64,000 nt of DNA from UBA12077 sp963665525 (GCA_963665525.1 OY762280.1:930001-994000), one strand, 5' to 3'; positions 35,151 through 44,001 are shown, counted from the stretch's first letter. Numbers and translations are program-made. Notes: generated from the sequence alone by a model not told the origin.

Positions 35151-36425
35151 ATGAAATTTCAATTAATATTTCCAAAGTGGAGAAAATTACAGGGGCAAAC
35201 AACTTTTAATTTGCCACCTCATGGAGCAATCGTTTTTGCTGCTACAATACCTGATTATGTAGAGGTTGAATTTATTGATGAGAATTTAGAAGAAATGCGC
35301 TACGATGAAGATGTTGATTTCGTAGGTATTTCAATGTTGTTAACAACACAAATTAAAAGAGGATGGGAAATTGCCGACGAATATAGAAAACGCGGTAAAA
35401 AAGTAATTTTTGGTGGTATTTCTACCATGTTACATGCTGAAGAAACCATGTTGCATGCCGATTCAGTTTTCTTAGGAGAAGCAGAAGGACATATGGAGCA
35501 GGTGTTTCAAGATTTCAGAAATGGTGAATTAAAGAAAGTTTATAATCATATGAACGATTTACCACCAATTGAAATCGTTGGACCAGCTCGTCGTGAGCTT
35601 TATAATAGAGATTTGTACTATCATAAAGGAGTACAAATGGTGGATTTATTCCATGCATCACGTGGATGTCGCTATAGTTGTTATCCTTGTGCTGTTTCTT
35701 ACTTAGGAAGTAGACAATTTCGTCCACGACCAATTGAAAAAGTAGTTGAAGATTTAGCAACGATTGATAATAATAGATTATTTGTTGTGGATAACTCATT
35801 AGCTCAAGATACAGAATGGGAAAAAGAATTATTCAGAGCAATGATACCTTTCAAGAAGAAATGGTGTAGTCATACGATCGAAGATAAACCAGAAGTATTA
35901 GATTTAGCTGCTCAGGCAGGAGCATGGTATGTATACCAAGCTGTATTTGATACATCAGATTATATAAAGGAAAGAGTTAAACGATACCATGATTATGGTA
36001 TTGGTGTAGAAGGAACTATACTTCTGGGATTAGATAATCAAACAGAAGATGATATTAAACGATTAATTGACTTCTTATTAGAAATTGATTTAGATTTAGC
36101 TGAGTTTACTGTTTTAGCTCCATTCCCTCATACTAAAGCCTGGACAGATCTAAGAAAGCAAAACAGAATATTCGATACTGACTGGAATAACTATAATGCA
36201 GGTCAGGTTGTTTATCATCCAAAACATATGAGTGCAGAACGATTACAAGAGCTTTATCAATATGCCTGGGATACTTTCTATAAAGATGAAACTCAAGAAG
36301 AAAAAATGTTTAAGCTGTTGAAACAAGTAGTTTCTCGTGAGGTTGAAGATGGAACATTTAGAAAAAGAAGACAAGATTTATCAAAAACAAGTTTTGGTAA
36401 AGAAGTAAAACATAAAATTGCTTAA
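35151..36425 (+). CDS. B12-binding-type radical SAM protein
   Basis: A 424-aa protein with an N-terminal cobalamin-binding-like domain (LPPHGAIVFAATIPDYVEVEFIDE, VGISMLLTTQIKRGWEIADEYRKRG, FLGEAEGHMEQV) and the radical SAM motif SRGCRYSCYPC (Cys173, Cys177, Cys180). The C-terminus contains GTILLGLDNQTEDDI and FTVLAPFPHT, typical of the BchE/HpnP-like group. The unusual Pro before the third Cys (CYPC) is notable. It belongs to the plus operon, so modification of the same product is likely. The reaction cannot be assigned. Confidence 0.82.
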   Translation: MKFQLIFPKWRKLQGQTTFNLPPHGAIVFAATIPDYVEVEFIDENLEEMRYDEDVDFVGISMLLTTQIKRGWEIADEYRKRGKKVIFGGISTMLHAEETMLHADSVFLGEAEGHMEQVFQDFRNGELKKVYNHMNDLPPIEIVGPARRELYNRDLYYHKGVQMVDLFHASRGCRYSCYPCAVSYLGSRQFRPRPIEKVVEDLATIDNNRLFVVDNSLAQDTEWEKELFRAMIPFKKKWCSHTIEDKPEVLDLAAQAGAWYVYQAVFDTSDYIKERVKRYHDYGIGVEGTILLGLDNQTEDDIKRLIDFLLEIDLDLAEFTVLAPFPHTKAWTDLRKQNRIFDTDWNNYNAGQVVYHPKHMSAERLQELYQYAWDTFYKDETQEEKMFKLLKQVVSREVEDGTFRKRRQDLSKTSFGKEVKHKIA

Positions 36426-36439
36426 GATTAGATTAAAAA

Positions 36440-36817
36440 ATGGAAGCTAAAGTAGGTAATTATCAAGATCACTTATATCATTTTAATGGATTGTGGGATT
36501 TACCTTCAATCTGTGGATTAAAAATTGTTAAAAAAGACGATTATACCGTTATTATTGCAACAGATTTATTCGATGATAATCCTGGAACTTCAATAACAGA
36601 GTGGAACACAAAACTTGCCAAAGAATTGTGTGATAAAAATGAGATTAGGTATGATCAGCTAATTTATATTGAACATACCCCTGATAAAAAAACAAAATTA
36701 TCGTTTAACCAGGAGTCCTTTTTTAAGGTGAAATTTGATATTTTAGATGATCAATTTGATAACCCACAGTGGGAAGAAATATCAAAAGAAGAAGTAAATA
36801 AATTAATAACGGAATAA
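36440..36817 (+). CDS. Unknown 125-aa cytoplasmic protein
   Basis: I do not recognise this family. It is soluble, has no signal peptide or membrane helix, and contains YHFNGLWDLPSICGLKIVKKDDYTV near the start and YIEHTPDKKTKLSFNQESFFKVKFDIL in the second half, suggesting an alpha/beta fold. It sits 14 bases after the radical SAM gene and 10 bases before an ACP gene, so it is very likely a cluster component, for example a partner of the radical SAM enzyme. That role is inference from position. Confidence 0.7.
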   Translation: MEAKVGNYQDHLYHFNGLWDLPSICGLKIVKKDDYTVIIATDLFDDNPGTSITEWNTKLAKELCDKNEIRYDQLIYIEHTPDKKTKLSFNQESFFKVKFDILDDQFDNPQWEEISKEEVNKLITE

Positions 36818-36827
36818 ATATTATATA

Positions 36828-37130
36828 ATGGCTCAAATTACAGATAAAACTAGGGATGAAGTAAAAGAGATAGTGTTGGATTTTTTTGCCGAGGAATGTG
36901 AAATGGAAATTGACGAAATATCTGAAAACTCTAATATTATAAGTGATCTGGATGGAGACTCTTTAATGTTTTTAGAATTAATTGAGATCTTTAAGAAGAA
37001 ATATAACTTAAATATTGAATTAAAAACAATTGGTAAATTTGCTGTTAAGAATCCAGTTCAAACCATTGGAGAATTAATAGATATGCAATTGTTAATTATT
37101 GAGCACGAGAATAATATTTTAGAATTATAG
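36828..37130 (+). CDS. Acyl carrier protein (100 aa)
   Basis: A longer ACP with the attachment site DLDGDSLMFLELIEIFKKK (Ser45). It differs from the other three in the DGDSL motif and a long C-terminal extension, so it may have a dedicated partner. It precedes the PPTase gene by 12 bases. Confidence 0.9.
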   Translation: MAQITDKTRDEVKEIVLDFFAEECEMEIDEISENSNIISDLDGDSLMFLELIEIFKKKYNLNIELKTIGKFAVKNPVQTIGELIDMQLLIIEHENNILEL

Positions 37131-37142
37131 CACCCTATTCCG

Positions 37143-37514
37143 ATGGTTTTTGGCTGTGGTATTGATATTGAAGAAATAGATCGTTTCAATAAGCATTACT
37201 TCGAAAAAGGGAGATTATCGGATTTGGTTTATGATATTTTTACTACAAAAGAAATTGAGAATTTCTCGGTTTTCGGAAAAGAAGCCTTTTTAAAAGGCTT
37301 TTGTTTTAAAGAAGCTTTTTATAAGGCAATTCATAATCCAGAAATTGGATTTAAGGATATTGAAATTATATTTTCTGACGAAGATAAATTTGAAATTTAT
37401 CCTACAAAGCTGACTTACCAATATTTCAAAGAGTATAACATTACAGATATACATGCTAATTTTCATATAAGTGATCAATATGTTATCTTTAAGGTAATTT
37501 TATTATATGAATAA
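37143..37514 (+). CDS. AcpS-type phosphopantetheinyl transferase
   Basis: A 123-aa protein matching the AcpS fold: GCGIDIEEIDRF with metal ligand Asp8, FTTKEIENF, and FCFKEAFYKAI with Glu57. AcpS converts apo-ACP to holo-ACP by transferring phosphopantetheine from CoA. A dedicated copy next to the cluster ACPs suggests that the housekeeping enzyme does not serve them well. It overlaps the next gene by 8 bp. Confidence 0.87.
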   Translation: MVFGCGIDIEEIDRFNKHYFEKGRLSDLVYDIFTTKEIENFSVFGKEAFLKGFCFKEAFYKAIHNPEIGFKDIEIIFSDEDKFEIYPTKLTYQYFKEYNITDIHANFHISDQYVIFKVILLYE

Positions 37515-38403
37515 TATGAGCAAAGCATTTATTTTTCCGGCCTTTATTACAGAATTTACACATGAAGAAGTAGAGTTTCTAGAGATTAATTCTGTTGCTT
37601 TAAGAGATTACATAGGAAAAATATCAGATGCAGTTCACGTTGATTTGCCAGGGTTTAAGTATGATTCCATTGCTTACAAAGAAAATGAGTTATATTCTCA
37701 GTTATTAGCTTATGCATTTAGCTGCGCTTTTAACGATATACTGAACACTAAAAATATTATTCCTGATTATATCGCTGGATATAGCATGGGGATTTATGCA
37801 TCTTTTTATGCCTCAAATGCCATTAGTTTTGAAGACGGAGCAAAATTGATTCATAAAGCATTTCAGTTGGTTGAGGATTTATCTAGAACAAAGCAATACG
37901 CTATGGGATCTATTATTGGTCTTACTTTACATGACATAAAATTGTTGATCAAGAAGCATGTAGAAGTTGAGGTTATTAATATTAATAATGAACATTCATA
38001 CGTAATTGCTGGTAAAAGAGAGCAGGTGTTATTAGTATTGGGTAAAGCGAAAGAAGAAGGAGCTATTTCAGTAAATGAGCTCACAGTAAATACTCCCTAT
38101 CATTCAAAGTTTTTATTGCCTTATTCAGAGGCATTTGCTGATTACATTGATAACATGAATATAAACTCATGTAAAATACCTGTTATTTCGACTTTTGACC
38201 AAAGAATCATTCGTAAAGCTGAAGATATTAAATTAGAGTTGGTATTTAATCTTACCCAGAAAATAAATTGGTATGAAACTATGTTAAGCTTAATTGATCA
38301 GAAAGTAGTTGAAATGTACGAATGTGGCGCAGGTAAAGATTTAAAAAAGATTTCGCGATTTATTAAAGCTGACTATAAATTGAAATCAGTATACAAAGTA
38401 TAA
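37507..38403 (+). CDS. FabD-like ACP S-malonyltransferase
   Basis: A 298-aa protein with the serine elbow YIAGYSMGIYASFYA (GxSxG, Ser93) and the His motif VNTPYHSKFLL near 197, both as in malonyl-CoA:ACP transacylases. The usual QQ-motif near the N-terminus and the conserved Arg after the elbow are not evident, so substrate choice may differ. It is the last gene of the plus operon and is followed by a terminator. It probably loads malonyl onto the cluster ACPs. Confidence 0.8.
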   Translation: MNNMSKAFIFPAFITEFTHEEVEFLEINSVALRDYIGKISDAVHVDLPGFKYDSIAYKENELYSQLLAYAFSCAFNDILNTKNIIPDYIAGYSMGIYASFYASNAISFEDGAKLIHKAFQLVEDLSRTKQYAMGSIIGLTLHDIKLLIKKHVEVEVININNEHSYVIAGKREQVLLVLGKAKEEGAISVNELTVNTPYHSKFLLPYSEAFADYIDNMNINSCKIPVISTFDQRIIRKAEDIKLELVFNLTQKINWYETMLSLIDQKVVEMYECGAGKDLKKISRFIKADYKLKSVYKV

Positions 38404-38404
38404 A

Positions 38405-38431
38405 AAAAGGAATCTGAAACAGATTCCTTTT
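38405..38431. terminator. Bidirectional terminator ending the plus operon
   Basis: AAAAGGAATCTG, loop AAA, CAGATTCCTTTT: a perfect 12-bp stem with an A-run before and a T-run after. It serves the FabD-like gene and the convergent gene at 38454. Confidence 0.9.
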
Positions 38432-38453
38432 TATTATTCATTCTTAAATATCT

Positions 38454-39077
38454 TTATTTAAAAGCTTTTTTTACTAAATATGCTCCTAAAGATTTTCCAC
38501 ACTTAGCGTAAGCTTCTGAAATTCTGTAGCCAGTATCATAGTCGTTACCCATAGCTCCTCTACCAGGAACATTAGTCATTGTAATAACAGCTAGTTGGTT
38601 ATCAGGATTCGCAGTTTCGACGAAAATTACTTCAACATTAATCATAGCATCTTTTCTTACAACACCAATATTAAAACCAGGCTCAGTAAAAATAGTTTTT
38701 AATATTAAAGTATATTTTGCATTAATGTTTGTTTGATCGAAATTACATTCTGCTTTAGCAGTATAATTATTTAATAACTCTTCAAACATTGGGTGGAATC
38801 TTCCTTCTCTGTCTGCTTCCCAGCTTTCTTTCCATGAATCACCTTTACCTGCTTCTTTTTCATTATATTCTGCTACCTTTTTAGCTACATAATCTTCTTC
38901 TTTATCAAATTTTCCTACAGCCATGTTGCTATAATCATATTCCAATAAAACTTCTGTTTGTCCTTTTAAGAAGCTTAAATCACCTTCTGTAACTTTAATT
39001 TTTTGAGCATATGCAGCTGTTACTCCTAATACTAAAACTGCAGCAAAAATAGTTTTTAAAATTTTCATAGTTTTCAT
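38454..39077 (-). CDS. Secreted protein of unknown function (207 aa)
   Basis: It has a clear signal peptide (LKTIFAAVLVLGVTAAYAQ) and a mature domain of about 180 residues. Segments include GQTEVLLEYDYSNMAVGKF and PGFNIGVVRKDAMINVEVIFVE and suggest alternating strands. I do not know a function; it looks like a conserved secreted protein of Bacteroidota. An ATG three codons inside is also possible. It is 36 bases downstream of the SORL-like gene and perhaps co-transcribed. Confidence 0.7.
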   Translation of the reverse strand: MKTMKILKTIFAAVLVLGVTAAYAQKIKVTEGDLSFLKGQTEVLLEYDYSNMAVGKFDKEEDYVAKKVAEYNEKEAGKGDSWKESWEADREGRFHPMFEELLNNYTAKAECNFDQTNINAKYTLILKTIFTEPGFNIGVVRKDAMINVEVIFVETANPDNQLAVITMTNVPGRGAMGNDYDTGYRISEAYAKCGKSLGAYLVKKAFK

Positions 39078-39113
39078 TTTAATAGTGGTTAATATTAAAT
39101 CGTTATTTTCTTT

Positions 39114-39491
39114 TTATTCAACAATAACAGTTACTTTATCCTCTCCTTTAGAACCATGCTTATTGCAATTGCCTTCAGCAATAATTTCTAAATTAGATTC
39201 GGCTTTAATTTTAAATTCAAGAGTGAAATTTTGATCTTCAGGAAGATCTGTTTTAGTATATTCCCATTTTTTGAATTCTTCTCCGTTTATTTTTACCCAA
39301 ACCCAGTCAGTATAATGGGCTTTAGTATTGCCAATATGTTTAACTTCAATTTTAATAGTAATTTCAGCTCCTTTTTCTGCTTTTTCAGGAGCAATGATCT
39401 TTACTTGAGTTTTATTAGCAAAAGAACTAACAGAGAGAAATAGAACAAAAACGAATGTTAGAATACTTGTCAGTGCAAATTTACTTTTCAT
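39114..39491 (-). CDS. Exported superoxide-reductase-like (class II SORL) domain protein
   Basis: The 125-aa protein has a signal peptide (LTFVFVLFLSVSSFA, cleavage near residue 25). Its mature part resembles the desulfoferrodoxin/neelaredoxin iron domain: KHIGNTKAHYTDWVWVKIN with His52 and His59, and EGNCNKHG with Cys109 and His112. These match the Fe-Cys-His centre, but the N-terminal His of the normal four is missing, so activity is uncertain. Such proteins reduce superoxide, which would suit an anaerobe. A perfect AGGAGGT lies before the start. Confidence 0.65.
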   Translation of the reverse strand: MKSKFALTSILTFVFVLFLSVSSFANKTQVKIIAPEKAEKGAEITIKIEVKHIGNTKAHYTDWVWVKINGEEFKKWEYTKTDLPEDQNFTLEFKIKAESNLEIIAEGNCNKHGSKGEDKVTVIVE

Positions 39492-39499
39492 GATATAAT

Positions 39500-39506
39500 A
39501 CCTCCT
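39500..39506 (-). promoter_or_regulatory. Strong Shine-Dalgarno site of the SORL-like gene
   Basis: AGGAGGT on the minus strand, eight bases before the ATG at 39491. A full consensus site is rare in Bacteroidota and suggests efficient translation. Confidence 0.55.
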
Positions 39507-39630
39507 GTTTTAGTGATGAGCTAATTTACTAAAAAAATAGAAATTTCAGTTTAATTTTACCTGAAATTGATTATTGAATAGATAAATCAGAATTTATAGT
39601 TGATAAATATTTCAATATAGACGACCAATA

Positions 39631-40968
39631 CTAAATTACATCAGTACCTTTTTTTATCAACCATAATTTCCCAACATTTTCATAAAACTTTTCAAGTGGT
39701 AACTTGGTTTTTAGAACACTATTAAAGAAATTATATTTCGTTAAATCAAAATCGATGATTTGATCTTTAACTTCTTCATAAAATGGAGTACCAGGCATAG
39801 GTGTTAAAATAGTATATCCTGCATAAGTTACTTTATGCGAGTTGGTATAATCAGATAATGCATCAAAATCGGCTTCATCATAATCATGCGGAATAACATA
39901 GTTGCCTCGAAGCATAATATCATTTTTATGGAAAATATCGATGGCTTCATGTATGAGTTTGGCTTCGGCACTTTTATTATATTTTTTTAGCTCTTCTTCT
40001 CTAAACGATTCAAATCCACAGATAACAACTTTTAATCCGTTTTTAGCTAGTTTTTCAATTAGCATGGGATTATTTACAGCAGTATCTGTTCTTATATCCA
40101 TAATATAAGTTTTCTTAATGCCTTCTTGTTCTATTCGGTCAAATAAATGTTCTATGACCGATTCGTGTACAATCGTATTGGCATCAGCAAAACGAACAAT
40201 ATCATAATCCATTTCTTTTAATTCGGTAATTATACTTTCAACATCTCGTTGTAAATATTTACCATTATATTGAGGCCATATGGAACAAAAGGTGCATTTG
40301 TAAGGACAACCTAAAGAAGTGAATAAATAGGTTGAAGGAGAAGGTGCATTTCCAACAATATAGCTATCTCGCCAGCGCTCAATTAATTTTCGATTGGGCA
40401 TTAAGAAATCTTCTTTTGCAGCATTGAAACACATTGTCCGAGGCGGTGTTCTGTGCAATACTCCATTTTTATTGATGATAATTCCGGGAATGGAATCAAA
40501 GCTTTCGTTTTTCTCTTTCGTTTGGACAACTTCTCTAAAAATATGAGCTGACTGACCTGGAAGAATTAAATCGACAGATGTATCTGTAAAATCCTGAGGC
40601 GATAAGCTGGTGTGTAATCCACCAACAACAGTTAATATTTCAGGATTAAATGATTTTACAGTCTTGAAAATTTCAATGGCGTAATCAAATTCAGATGCAA
40701 TGGTTGTTGTTCCAACAATGTCAGGTTTGTGCTCATTTAAAAGATTTAATACTAATTGTTTTAGAGGAGGTGTTTCTGGGAATAAATCATATTCGCCTTT
40801 TGTTTCAAAAAATACAACATCGTGATCTTTTACCGCTTCGGCAACGGTAAGTAACCCTAAAGGAGGACCAATAAGTTTTTTGTGTATGTATTTTTTAGCT
40901 TCTTCTGGTGCCGATTTCAGAATCATATTGTGTGGTGACCTTGGAGTATTTATTAATAATATTTTCAT
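39631..40968 (-). CDS. B12-binding-type radical SAM protein (orphan)
   Basis: A 445-aa protein with an N-terminal B12-domain-like half (PPLGLLTVAEAVKDHDVVF, PDIVGTTTIASEFDYAIEI, VVGGLHTSLSPQDF), then SLGCPYKCTFC (Cys221, Cys225, Cys228) and a barrel with CGFESFREEELKKYNK and a closing TPMPGTPFYEEV segment. It is similar in layout to the two cluster enzymes but is separated from them by two secreted proteins and a terminator. The substrate is unknown; it could still act on the same lipid. Confidence 0.78.
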   Translation of the reverse strand: MKILLINTPRSPHNMILKSAPEEAKKYIHKKLIGPPLGLLTVAEAVKDHDVVFFETKGEYDLFPETPPLKQLVLNLLNEHKPDIVGTTTIASEFDYAIEIFKTVKSFNPEILTVVGGLHTSLSPQDFTDTSVDLILPGQSAHIFREVVQTKEKNESFDSIPGIIINKNGVLHRTPPRTMCFNAAKEDFLMPNRKLIERWRDSYIVGNAPSPSTYLFTSLGCPYKCTFCSIWPQYNGKYLQRDVESIITELKEMDYDIVRFADANTIVHESVIEHLFDRIEQEGIKKTYIMDIRTDTAVNNPMLIEKLAKNGLKVVICGFESFREEELKKYNKSAEAKLIHEAIDIFHKNDIMLRGNYVIPHDYDEADFDALSDYTNSHKVTYAGYTILTPMPGTPFYEEVKDQIIDFDLTKYNFFNSVLKTKLPLEKFYENVGKLWLIKKGTDVI

Positions 40969-41036
40969 TTAAAATCTTCAAATTGTAAGTTGCGAATATA
41001 AGAAAAGATCGATGATAATTACAAAACTCAAAATGT

Positions 41037-43388
41037 CTAAAATTGAATTCGATAACTAGCCATTGGATATAAAGCCATTTCGTAATTATGATATATTTTT
41101 CCTGTTAATGGATCAATTCTGTGCTCATATACACTGGTATAATTTGTTCTATATTGGAGATCCATGGCAATTTCAACATTAAACTTTGGTTTATTTCTTT
41201 TTATACCTAAACGAAGGTTAATACGAAAATAATCCTCTTGTTGAATTTCGTATGCACGATCCCAATCCAAAACCTCAGTTTGTTGCTGAATGGTTGCGTT
41301 TACATCATAAGGAACATAAGGTCTACCACCAGCATATGTTGTTCTTAAACCTATGATAAAAGCATTGTTTTTTCTAAAAGGAGCTTCGTATCCACCTAAA
41401 ATATTAATGGCAAAATTTCCATTAAAAGCTGTGCTGCGTTTATTACCAGAATATCCTTTATAGCTTGATTGATATATAGAAGAAGTAATCAAGAAATAGA
41501 AATTGTTATCCAGAAATCTTTCAAGCGTTAGTTCCAGTCCATAATTTTCGCCTGTTCCATCATTCGTTAAGCTATCTACTCTTTCTATAAAATATTCTGC
41601 ACCATAATTTAAAACAGAGTATTCAGGCATGCTTTTTTTCACAGGAATATCATATAAATATTGATAATATGCTTCTAATTTAAGTCTCAGGTTTGTGCTA
41701 AATAAATGATCATACCCTGCAATTATCTGATGACTTTTAGAGAAATCAAGATTTTTATTTGTATAAATCAGAGAACCATCATCGAGTTGTGTTTGAGTAA
41801 AGTATATGATTCGTAGTTGAGTTTGACTGTGTAAGCCATAACCTATTTTTACAGAGTTTTTATCGTTTAAATTCCAGTTAAAGCCCATTCTGGGTTCAAA
41901 AGAATAAGTATTATTCATATCAAGGTACTGAGCATGTAATCCTAAGTAGAGCTCCTTGTCATCGGTGAATTTATGTTTAAATTGAGCATATCCTTGAAAT
42001 AAATCAAACTCTTCTTTTACATCAGTATCAATCCTGAATTGTCCATATCTCATACTACTGTCAGCAAAGTTTACAAAGTATCTGTCGATTTTAACTCCTA
42101 AATTAAAGGTGTTTTTAGGATTGATTTTAGTGTTTAAATGTGATGTGAAACTAGCTTTTACTTCCGATGATTTTTCTCCTGCCCAGTTTCCAATTTGGCT
42201 CGCTACATTGTAAAAAGTATCTATTTGTGTGGTTACCTCAGAACCATATAACGATAAAGCAGTTTGTAGTCTAGTTTTAGTGCCAAAAAAATGAACGTAG
42301 GATAATGCCATGGATCCAATATCAGAACCATTACTTAAATCTTCGCCCCAATTTTCAAATGTCCAGTCTTTTTGATCGTCATTAGAGTCGAACATTTCGA
42401 TATAACTTGTACCACCCATTCCAATAAAACTTAGTCGGCCTTTTTTTAGAGGAAAGTTAAGCTTCATCGTTAAATCCTGATACTTTGTTGTCTCCACTTC
42501 AGCACCCAATAAATCAATGATATCAACCAGTGAGTATCGGTAGGTTATCAAATAGGATGCATTGCTTTTTTTAGAGAAAGGACCTTCAGTCCCAAATTCT
42601 AAACCATTATAACCAAACTCAGCCCAATATTCTCGTTTTTCATTATTCCCATTTCTCATTTTTAAATCGAATACTCCCGCTAAAGCATTTCCATATTCTG
42701 CAGGGAAAGCACCGGTTAAGAAATCAGAATTAGTAAGTAAATTATTATTTAAAATGGTTATAGGTCCTCCTGTTGTTCCTGAGGCAGCGAAATGATTTGG
42801 ATTAGGTATTTCAACTCCATCTAACCTCCATAATAAACCTGTAGAAGAATTTCCTCTAATAATGATATCGTTTCTGTTGTCACGTACAGACATTACTCCG
42901 GCATAATTTGCAGCCATTCGTGCAGGATCTCCATAACTGCCAGGGTATCGGTTCGTTTCATCTACGGTAAATGAACGAGCACTAATGGTTGCCATCTTGT
43001 TTAGAGGCTTATCCTTATGGACTGTTGCTTTTATTACTACCTCATCAATTTCTGTAACAGATTCCTCCAGTTCAATTTTAATGATTTTTTCTTTTGCAGA
43101 ACTTAAGGTGATATTGTCTAATATCTGTGTTTTATATCCAATATAACTTGCTTGAACAGTCTGTGTTCCAATGGTTACTTGTTCAAATCTGAAATATCCG
43201 CTTTCATCACTAATAGTTCCTTGCTGAGGGTCGGTATCCAGTAAAATAATATTAACACCAGGTAAAGGAATTTGAGTTTCTCTATCAACAACAACACCTC
43301 GCAATGTTTGTTTCAGATTTGCCTGAGAAAAACCAGAGTAAAAACAGAATAAGCTTAGAGTAATAAGCAATATAAACTTTTGCTTCAT
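41037..43388 (-). CDS. TonB-dependent receptor with carboxypeptidase-regulatory domain
   Basis: A 783-aa outer-membrane protein: signal peptide (FILLITLSLFCFYSGFSQ), a beta-sandwich regulatory domain (LRGVVVDRETQIPLPGVNIIL; about 25-110), a plug domain (GVMSVRDNRNDIIIRGNSS), and a barrel that ends with a terminal aromatic residue (ASYRIQF). Such receptors import metal chelates, cofactors or oligosaccharides with TonB energy. No SusD partner is nearby, so the substrate is not indicated. The start is the ATG at 43388; the longer frame needs a TTG. Confidence 0.9.
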   Translation of the reverse strand: MKQKFILLITLSLFCFYSGFSQANLKQTLRGVVVDRETQIPLPGVNIILLDTDPQQGTISDESGYFRFEQVTIGTQTVQASYIGYKTQILDNITLSSAKEKIIKIELEESVTEIDEVVIKATVHKDKPLNKMATISARSFTVDETNRYPGSYGDPARMAANYAGVMSVRDNRNDIIIRGNSSTGLLWRLDGVEIPNPNHFAASGTTGGPITILNNNLLTNSDFLTGAFPAEYGNALAGVFDLKMRNGNNEKREYWAEFGYNGLEFGTEGPFSKKSNASYLITYRYSLVDIIDLLGAEVETTKYQDLTMKLNFPLKKGRLSFIGMGGTSYIEMFDSNDDQKDWTFENWGEDLSNGSDIGSMALSYVHFFGTKTRLQTALSLYGSEVTTQIDTFYNVASQIGNWAGEKSSEVKASFTSHLNTKINPKNTFNLGVKIDRYFVNFADSSMRYGQFRIDTDVKEEFDLFQGYAQFKHKFTDDKELYLGLHAQYLDMNNTYSFEPRMGFNWNLNDKNSVKIGYGLHSQTQLRIIYFTQTQLDDGSLIYTNKNLDFSKSHQIIAGYDHLFSTNLRLKLEAYYQYLYDIPVKKSMPEYSVLNYGAEYFIERVDSLTNDGTGENYGLELTLERFLDNNFYFLITSSIYQSSYKGYSGNKRSTAFNGNFAINILGGYEAPFRKNNAFIIGLRTTYAGGRPYVPYDVNATIQQQTEVLDWDRAYEIQQEDYFRINLRLGIKRNKPKFNVEIAMDLQYRTNYTSVYEHRIDPLTGKIYHNYEMALYPMASYRIQF

Positions 43389-43431
43389 TAATTTTTGGTT
43401 CAAATTTTTGCAAGAAACAAAGATAAAAGAA

Positions 43432-44001
43432 TTATTGGTTATTTCTTATTGAGAATCCTGCTTGTTCAATAATATCTCCTATTTGAACGTATTTGCCATG
43501 CGAATATGCCATTAAATCATGATGTTGTATATTAACACTTCCATTGGATTGGTCAATATAATTTTCTGAAACCTGAATATTTACGACTTCAGCTAAAAAC
43601 ATATCATGCGACCCAAGTTCTTTAATTTCTGTTACTTTACATTCAATATTAATAGGGGATTCTACTATGATTGGAGCATTAACCTTTACACCCGTTTTAG
43701 GAGTAAGTTTAAGTTCCTTGAATTTATTAACATCACGTCCTGATTTCCTACCACAAAAATCTGCAGCAAACGCCATATCGTGGGTTGAATAGTTTATTAT
43801 GAATTCTTTGTTTTTTGCAATAATAGCATGTGAATGTCTATCCTTACGAATAGAAACATAGCACATTGGAGGAATTGAGTTAACAGTTCCAGTCCATGCT
43901 ATTGTGATGATGTTATATTCTTCAGGATTTGATCCACAACTTACCATTGCTGCTGGTACAGGATAGATTAAGGGAGTTGGTTTCTTATTTATTTTTTTCA
44001 T
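43432..44001 (-). CDS. Flavin reductase family protein (FMN-binding split barrel)
   Basis: A 189-aa protein with PTPLIYPVPAAMVSCGSNPEEYNIITIAWTG at its start and FIINYSTHDMAFAADFCG in the middle, as in the flavin reductase-like FMN-binding family. It binds FMN and may reduce flavins or other electron acceptors. It overlaps the RNase H-like gene by 17 bp, so the two are coupled in one transcript despite unrelated functions. Confidence 0.85.
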   Translation of the reverse strand: MKKINKKPTPLIYPVPAAMVSCGSNPEEYNIITIAWTGTVNSIPPMCYVSIRKDRHSHAIIAKNKEFIINYSTHDMAFAADFCGRKSGRDVNKFKELKLTPKTGVKVNAPIIVESPINIECKVTEIKELGSHDMFLAEVVNIQVSENYIDQSNGSVNIQHHDLMAYSHGKYVQIGDIIEQAGFSIRNNQ

